Shown piece after piece: positions 6,602 through 11,084 of a stretch of DNA of 11,084 nt. Where the stretch lies: contig JBBKVQ010000406.1 of NCBI GenBank assembly GCA_037968515.1, positions 1-11,084 on the forward strand, read 5' to 3'. This stretch comes from JBFFMO01 sp037968515 (GTDB lineage: Bacteria; Myxococcota_A; Bradymonadia; Bradymonadales; Bradymonadaceae). Made by a program: the position numbers and the translations under genes. Numbering within the stretch: the first letter of the stretch is position 1; each line of letters opens with the position of its first letter. The notes below the pieces were generated by a model, which had not been told where the DNA came from, did not search any database, and was given only the letters and a program-made list of their open reading frames with translations.

Positions 6602-8764
6602 ATGCGACGTTTTTTACTATTTTTCTTCGTCCTTTCGGCGTGCGGAACCGACGCGGGTGGCGGCAATTTGCCGCCCACATTGAAGATCGACGTCACCGAG
6701 GTCTCTGCGACCGTGGGCGAAGACGTCGTCAGAATCACCGTGCGTGGTGAAGACCCCGAAGGCGGGGACGTTGCACTGAGCATCGTAAACCAGCCCGAAA
6801 GATCTGATTTTCAAGCCAACGGAGCTTGGGGTGTATTCACTTGGGATCCGATTTCCTCGGATGTGACCACGGCGGGTCCACGAGAACTGGTGTTTGTCGC
6901 CAAGGACTCGCAAGGGCTTTCGACAGAAAAGGTCGTGCTCATCGTCGTGTTGGCTGGCAATGGCGTGCCTCGGTTCACCAACTCGGCGAGTGTGCTCCAT
7001 AACGTAGCAAGCGGCACTCCGGTCAGTTTCGAGGTCAAAGTTCGTGACGACGATTCGAATACCGTCAGTATTCGAATGCCAGAAGGATTTGCCCCGGCTG
7101 GTGCCGAGCTGAGCAAAACCGGCGAATTCACGGCACAATTTGGCTGGATTCCGACCGCCGAACAGATCCAACAACGGATTCATACCGTGCGTTTCATCGC
7201 GAACGACGGGGTCAACGAACCTGTAAACCAGGACGTAACAGTCATCCTTAAAAAGGATACCACCAGTACCGAAATTCCCGATTCTACGGGTTGTACGTTT
7301 GAGGACACGGTCGCGTACCTACCTATTCGCGCGCAGCGAACAACGTCGGATCACGTGATCACAGCCAGAATCCTAGACCGTACAAAAGGCTACGATCGCC
7401 TGACGCTCAATTATACCGATGGCGATGCATTCAACGATTTCGACCTTCAATGGGAAAGTGTCGCGATGGCACGCGACGGAGACCGTTTTGTCGGCGTAAT
7501 TCCGAACCGACTGGGCCCCGATGTGAGTGAAATTTATTTCGAGATTTGTGCCATTAACGATGACCCCACTGAAGACGAGGGCTTTCCCGTTTTATGTGGC
7601 CCAACGAGCCTTTATGGCGGGTTTCTGTCTTATCCTCCTGGCACCGCTGAGTGTGAAGACGATCCCTACGACTACGTCGATGACTTCGAATCCGCTTCTG
7701 AGATTCCGGGAGACGAGTGGCTGTATCGCCGCATGTGTACTGGCAAAGACGACTATTTCGAAGTGGGACTCGGCACCAATCAGGAAGCCAAAATCTACTT
7801 TGTTTATCCGGTTTGGGCACAACCCACGATCGAGGTCTACAACCTCGAGGGACAACTGATGGAGACGGTCGGACCGTCATCCTGCGGCGGTTTCACCGAC
7901 TTAAAGCTGCAGAATCAAGGCGCACCAACCAAACGTTTCATCAAAGTGATCGGCAACGCGGAAGCCACGGATATGGCCTATCAGATCACAGGCGGAGTCG
8001 TGTCATTGACCGACCCATCGACCTGTATCGACGCGGCCTACGAGCCCAATGACCTTGCTACCAACGCGACACCGATCACAACCGCGACGGCCATGTTTTC
8101 GGGCCTAGAGATTTGCCGCTCTGACGACATTGATGTTTTTGCGATTCAAGCTGAGGCCGGCCAGCAGATTCACCTGCGTGCAAATTTTCAAGCTGCCGTG
8201 GCCGACATCGATATGCGACTGCATTCACCAACTCAGGAAGTTGGACGAAGCAAGCCCGCGGTCGACTACAGCTTGGGAATCGAAGACGTCGAAGAGATCA
8301 CGTATGTCGCCAAAACGTCAGGAACTTTTCACGCGACGATCTATTCGGTGGATAACCCCAATCGCTATTCATTCTTAGTGGAGGTCGGGGCGGCCGCTCA
8401 AACATGCAGCGACACGGATATCTACGAACCCAATAACTCTCAGGCGATGGCCAAGACCTTTAGCACCGGGACAGCCAATAATCTGATGGCATGTACCGGG
8501 GCCGACGACTGGTATTCGTTCTACGTGATCGAACCGTTTTCGGAGTCGTTTGATGTGATTCTGACCCCCAGCAGCGGCGCGACTCCTCAGGATTTTCAGC
8601 TCGAAATCTGGGATATTTTTGGCAAGGTCTCGGATGGCTCGGTCTCGGGGACGACACTGAAAGCCAACCTGTTTCCTTTTGACGACGGCGACCACTACAT
8701 CGTGGTTCGTCCACTCAAAAACGCGACCTACTCGCTGGAATTGGTGCTCTACACGATGATTTAG
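6602..8764 (+). CDS. Paralogous multidomain surface lipoprotein: two Ig-like, one Cys-bearing beta domain, three PPC-like domains
   Basis: 720 aa. Clear lipoprotein signal with lipobox LSAC (C14). It starts 2 nt after the preceding stop with no clear Shine-Dalgarno, so translation is probably coupled. The domain order matches the previous gene: Ig-like 24-117 (DPEGG, FTWDP 79-83), Ig-like 118-216 (VRDDDSN 147-153, FGWIP 180-184), Cys-bearing beta domain 230-345, and PPC-like domains at about 351-463, 475-596 and 602-720. EPN motifs occur at 481-483 and 609-611. Ten non-lipid cysteines (231, 316, 332, 351, 379, 428, 475, 505, 602, 631) match the ten of the neighbour in order. No catalytic domain is visible. 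The pair arose by tandem duplication and has diverged well beyond recent copies; it may work as a heteromer or with different ligands. Confidence 0.87.
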   Translation: MRRFLLFFFVLSACGTDAGGGNLPPTLKIDVTEVSATVGEDVVRITVRGEDPEGGDVALSIVNQPERSDFQANGAWGVFTWDPISSDVTTAGPRELVFVAKDSQGLSTEKVVLIVVLAGNGVPRFTNSASVLHNVASGTPVSFEVKVRDDDSNTVSIRMPEGFAPAGAELSKTGEFTAQFGWIPTAEQIQQRIHTVRFIANDGVNEPVNQDVTVILKKDTTSTEIPDSTGCTFEDTVAYLPIRAQRTTSDHVITARILDRTKGYDRLTLNYTDGDAFNDFDLQWESVAMARDGDRFVGVIPNRLGPDVSEIYFEICAINDDPTEDEGFPVLCGPTSLYGGFLSYPPGTAECEDDPYDYVDDFESASEIPGDEWLYRRMCTGKDDYFEVGLGTNQEAKIYFVYPVWAQPTIEVYNLEGQLMETVGPSSCGGFTDLKLQNQGAPTKRFIKVIGNAEATDMAYQITGGVVSLTDPSTCIDAAYEPNDLATNATPITTATAMFSGLEICRSDDIDVFAIQAEAGQQIHLRANFQAAVADIDMRLHSPTQEVGRSKPAVDYSLGIEDVEEITYVAKTSGTFHATIYSVDNPNRYSFLVEVGAAAQTCSDTDIYEPNNSQAMAKTFSTGTANNLMACTGADDWYSFYVIEPFSESFDVILTPSSGATPQDFQLEIWDIFGKVSDGSVSGTTLKANLFPFDDGDHYIVVRPLKNATYSLELVLYTMI

Positions 8765-8772
8765 TGTGGGTC

Positions 8773-8814
8773 TGCGGGCCGGCCGGCCTACCGAACTTCA
8801 GGCTGGAACCCGCA
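8773..8814. terminator. GC-rich hairpin between converging genes (possible bidirectional terminator)
   Basis: Outer stem TGCGGG (8773-8778) pairs with CCCGCA (8809-8814). Inner stem CCGGCC (8783-8788) pairs with GGCTGG (8801-8806) with one G-U and a 12-nt loop. It sits in the 54-bp gap between the stops of the second lipoprotein (8764) and mnmE (8819). Neither strand has a T-tract after the stem, so intrinsic termination would be weak. The 5' arm includes the 12-bp palindrome GGCCGGCCGGCC (8777-8788). Confidence 0.4.
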
Positions 8815-8818
8815 ACGA

Positions 8819-10186
8819 TCATTTGCCGACGCAAAACTCGGCAAAGATACGATGCAGGATATCGTTTGTCGTCACCTGACCTACAATCTCGCCGAGCGCA
8901 TCCAGAGCCTCTCTAAGGTCCAGGGCGATGATTTCGTGGTCCATGCCTGCTTCGAGTGACTGGCGAGCGCGTCGCAGGGATTCAAGGGCCGCCACGACGT
9001 GTTGCAGGTGCCGGGCGCGGCTTAATAAGACGCCTTCTCCCGAGGTCAACTCCCTGCCGATTTCCGCGAGCACAGCAAACAGATCGTCACGCCCCTTGGT
9101 TTGGTCGGCAAGCGACGTCCGAACAACTTGTTCGAACCCAGACACCATAATCAGGTCCGACTCACTTAAACCACATGGCAGGTCTTGTTTGTTTAACACC
9201 ACAACACTGGGTCTCGTGTCGGTCTGAAGCCGTTTCAACGCGTCGATCGACTCTTGAGGTAGCGCTTCCGATTGATCGACGAGCCAGACCACAAGATCGG
9301 CACGTTCCATCAGCTCAAGCGAGCGACGAATTCCGATCGCTTCAACCGTGTCTTCGGTGGCGCGCAGGCCAGCGGTGTCCACAAGACGCAGCGCCACACC
9401 ATCCACGATCACTTCTTCTTCTAGAAAATCGCGTGTTGTCCCCGCGATCGAGGTCACGATGGCCCGATCGGTACCATGTAGAACGTTGAATAGCGTCGAT
9501 TTGCCCGCATTAGTGGGCCCAAGAATCACGACCCGGACGCCTTCGCGTTGGCGTCGGCCTTGGTCAAAACTCTTTCGCAGTTTTTCGAGGTCGGGTAGCA
9601 CAACGTCGATTCGACGAAGAATCTCGTCGAACTCAATCTGATAGACGTGTTCTTCGTGACTGAAATCGATCGCAGATTCGACCAAAACCATGGCCTCAAC
9701 GACGCGATCTTGAAAGCCCTGTACGGCTTTGCCCAGAGCGCCTTCTAGGTGTTCCAAAGCCAGTTTATGGGCGGCTTCGCTGGTGGCATTCACTAGATCT
9801 GCCACGGCTTCGGCCTGAGTCAGATCCAGCCGACCGTTCAGGAACGCGCGTTCTGTGAACTCACCGGGCCGGGCGATTCTGGCACCGGTTCCAAGGGCAG
9901 CGTCCAAGACGCGCCGAAGAATGATGGGTCCCCCGTGGACCTGCAATTCCACGACGTCCTCGCCGGTGTAGCTGTGGGGCCCACGCATTAAAACAGCCAA
10001 GGACTCGTCCACTAAATTGGCGTCGAGATCTAGGATTCTAGAAAAGTAGAGTTTGTGGCTTTCCCACTCCGAACGGGTGGGTACTAGCCGCTGCAAGGTC
10101 GCAGCGGCATCGGGTCCACTGATGCGGACGATACCTACGCCGCCTCGGCCTGGAGCGGTTGCGATGGCGGCGATGGTGTCAGGCAT
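8819..10186 (-). CDS. mnmE: tRNA uridine-5-carboxymethylaminomethyl modification GTPase MnmE (TrmE)
   Basis: 455 aa, full family length. With MnmG it installs the (carboxymethyl)aminomethyl group at C5 of wobble U34 in certain tRNAs, using a folate-derived carbon. The N-terminal folate-binding domain starts MPDTIAAIATAPGRGGVGIV; SYTGEDVVELQVHGG (72-86) is typical. The inserted GTPase domain has G1 GPTNAGKS (223-230), G2 IAGTTRD (247-253), G3 DTAG (270-273) and G4 NKQD (332-335). The C-terminus is FCVGK, with the conserved Cys at 452. It starts 3 nt after the khpB stop, with only a weak ribosome site, so it is probably coupled. mnmG, often next in line, is absent; the gene converges with the lipoprotein operon instead. 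Confidence 0.97.
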   Translation of the reverse strand: MPDTIAAIATAPGRGGVGIVRISGPDAAATLQRLVPTRSEWESHKLYFSRILDLDANLVDESLAVLMRGPHSYTGEDVVELQVHGGPIILRRVLDAALGTGARIARPGEFTERAFLNGRLDLTQAEAVADLVNATSEAAHKLALEHLEGALGKAVQGFQDRVVEAMVLVESAIDFSHEEHVYQIEFDEILRRIDVVLPDLEKLRKSFDQGRRQREGVRVVILGPTNAGKSTLFNVLHGTDRAIVTSIAGTTRDFLEEEVIVDGVALRLVDTAGLRATEDTVEAIGIRRSLELMERADLVVWLVDQSEALPQESIDALKRLQTDTRPSVVVLNKQDLPCGLSESDLIMVSGFEQVVRTSLADQTKGRDDLFAVLAEIGRELTSGEGVLLSRARHLQHVVAALESLRRARQSLEAGMDHEIIALDLREALDALGEIVGQVTTNDILHRIFAEFCVGK

Positions 10187-10189
10187 AGA

Positions 10190-11084
10190 TCAGGTTCGTG
10201 GTTCGAGTCGGAGCTTTCGGAATGCACCAAAACCTTCGCTCTCGGTCTGCACGCCTTTCTCTTTTTCGAGGGCGCGATGAACGACACGGCGCTCAAACGA
10301 ATTCAGGCCGGCAACCACAACGGATTTACCGAGAGTGCCGATTGACTTCGCCAGTTCCACGGCCAAAACATCGAGTTGCTCAGTGCGACGTTGACGGAAG
10401 CCGTTAACATCCAGCGAAACCTCGACATTCTGTGGTGCGTCGGACTCAAAGATCACGGCCTGAAGCCAAGTCTGAAACGCATCTAACCGAGTTACAGCAT
10501 TGCCTTGCACCAGGTGCGTTTGAGCATCGGGACCATCAAGGTCAAATCGAACGACGTTTCCATCGACGTTGGCGCTGACGACAAACTGCATACCCAGCTT
10601 GGTTCCAAGTTCTTTCAAAAGGTCTGTACCTTTTGCGGCAACCTCTGCAGGAACGAACTTCTTCACGACTGGCTTAGGACGTGGTTTTCGGGCCGGCTTC
10701 GCTGCGTCTTCGGCCGGTGCTGCTTCTGTGGCTGCGACCTCGGTTTCGTCCGAATTCTTTCGGCGACGCCCACCACGGGTCGGTCCTTCTACGGTCGGTT
10801 CGGCTGCAGCTGTTTCGGCTTTTGGACGACGGCCACGGCGAGGTTTTTCGACCGTGATCGTTGTTTCGGCGTCTGCATCGGCCTTCGCGCCCTTCGCTGG
10901 AGCGGTTTTCGCGGTAGAAGCTTTCGCGGCGGGCTTTTTAGCAGCAGCGGCGGGCTTTTCAGCGGCTGTCTTGGCTGCGGCGGGCTTTTTAGCAGCAACT
11001 GTCTTGGCAGCAGCGGGCTTTTTAGCAGCAACTGTCTTGGCAGCCGCGGGCTTTTTAGCAGCAACTGTCTTGGCAGCCGCGGGC
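10190..11084 (-). CDS. khpB: KhpB/Jag RNA-binding protein (KH-R3H) with long basic N-terminal extension, 5' end outside window
   Basis: At least 297 codons are open from 11083 to the stop at 10190. The GTG at 10666 is internal; the frame runs on upstream to the window edge. Order: an Ala/Lys/Pro repeat region (11083 to about 10900), a basic linker with KPRRGRRPK, TRGGRRRK and PARKPRPKP, then a KH-like domain and an R3H domain in the last 158 residues. R3H is clear: NSFERRVVHRAL carries the R-x3-H signature and is followed by GVQTESEGFG as in Jag proteins. The KH loop reads GNAVTRLDAFQ where GxxG-x-TLDALQ is expected, so the second Gly is Val. KhpB binds RNA and is linked to cell-envelope control in Firmicutes. 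Position before mnmE fits yidC-jag-mnmE. Any Jag_N domain would lie upstream, out of view. Confidence 0.88.
   Translation of the reverse strand, partial: PAAAKTVAAKKPAAAKTVAAKKPAAAKTVAAKKPAAAKTAAEKPAAAAKKPAAKASTAKTAPAKGAKADADAETTITVEKPRRGRRPKAETAAAEPTVEGPTRGGRRRKNSDETEVAATEAAPAEDAAKPARKPRPKPVVKKFVPAEVAAKGTDLLKELGTKLGMQFVVSANVDGNVVRFDLDGPDAQTHLVQGNAVTRLDAFQTWLQAVIFESDAPQNVEVSLDVNGFRQRRTEQLDVLAVELAKSIGTLGKSVVVAGLNSFERRVVHRALEKEKGVQTESEGFGAFRKLRLEPRT
10985..11083 (-). repeat. 33-nt tandem repeat encoding PAAAKTVAAKK, three copies visible
   Basis: Three consecutive 33-nt units (11083-11051, 11050-11018, 11017-10985) differ at one third-codon position only (GCG or GCT at the second codon). Degenerate units follow toward the KH domain (PAAAKTAAEK at 10984-10955, then PAAAAKK and PAAK). 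Near-identity of the units points to recent slippage or recombination, so copy number may vary. The array continues past the window edge. Confidence 0.9.

Noticed and set aside
6617..7183. 188-codon minus-strand open frame opposite the second lipoprotein
   Set aside because: Shadow of a coding region whose opposite strand clearly encodes Ig-like domains and a lipoprotein signal.
10664..10666. GTG at 10666 as the start of khpB
   Set aside because: The same frame stays open upstream to the window edge with Lys/Ala/Arg-rich coding typical of Jag N-terminal extensions, so this GTG is an internal Val.
10789..11064. Leu/Pro/Lys/Ser repeat open frame over the tandem repeat
   Set aside because: A second frame of the 33-nt repeat; the khpB frame is continuous with the KH-R3H domains.

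Overview
The window looks like chromosomal DNA from a Gram-negative bacterium. Three predicted lipoproteins, an M64 peptidase, PPC-domain surface proteins, an N-acetylornithine carbamoyltransferase and a jag-mnmE pair together suggest a deltaproteobacterial relative (Myxococcota or Bradymonadales-like). That placement is inferred from gene content, not from a search. I see no tRNA, rRNA, insertion sequence or CRISPR array.

Left edge (1-1114, minus strand): an arginine-biosynthesis unit. A sigma70-like promoter (1086-1114) precedes an argF' gene, which is followed after 14 nt by the first 16 codons of argG. The transcarbamylase has the residue pattern of the acetylornithine enzyme, so arginine is probably made through N-acetylcitrulline.

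Middle (1179-8764): an accessory block. On the minus strand are a large M64 metallopeptidase lipoprotein and, 7 nt after its stop, a 78-codon ORF resembling the detached C-terminal tail of Rpn/PD-(D/E)XK nuclease-like proteins. Divergent from these, on the plus strand, is a polytopic GT-C-like membrane protein. Its frame is cut by a TGA inside a hydrophobic helix, then stays open for 50 codons and ends in a TTGA overlap with the next gene. Two tandem paralogous lipoproteins follow (750 and 720 aa, 2 nt apart). Each has two Ig-like domains, one Cys-bearing beta domain and three PPC-like domains, with ten cysteines conserved in order between them. The three plus-strand genes look like one transcription unit for cell-surface proteins.

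Right edge (8819-11084, minus strand): khpB/jag (RNA-binding KH-R3H protein) and mnmE (tRNA wobble-uridine modification GTPase), 3 nt apart, in the usual yidC-jag-mnmE order. The Jag protein has a long Ala/Lys/Pro-rich N-terminal extension containing a 33-nt tandem repeat that runs off the window. mnmE and the lipoprotein operon converge on a short GC-rich hairpin.

No gene-free stretch exceeds 300 bases if the 78-codon ORF is accepted. The main points to check are the interrupted membrane-protein gene with a hairpin 12 nt after the TGA, the 10-Cys lipoprotein pair, and the orphan Rpn-tail-like ORF.
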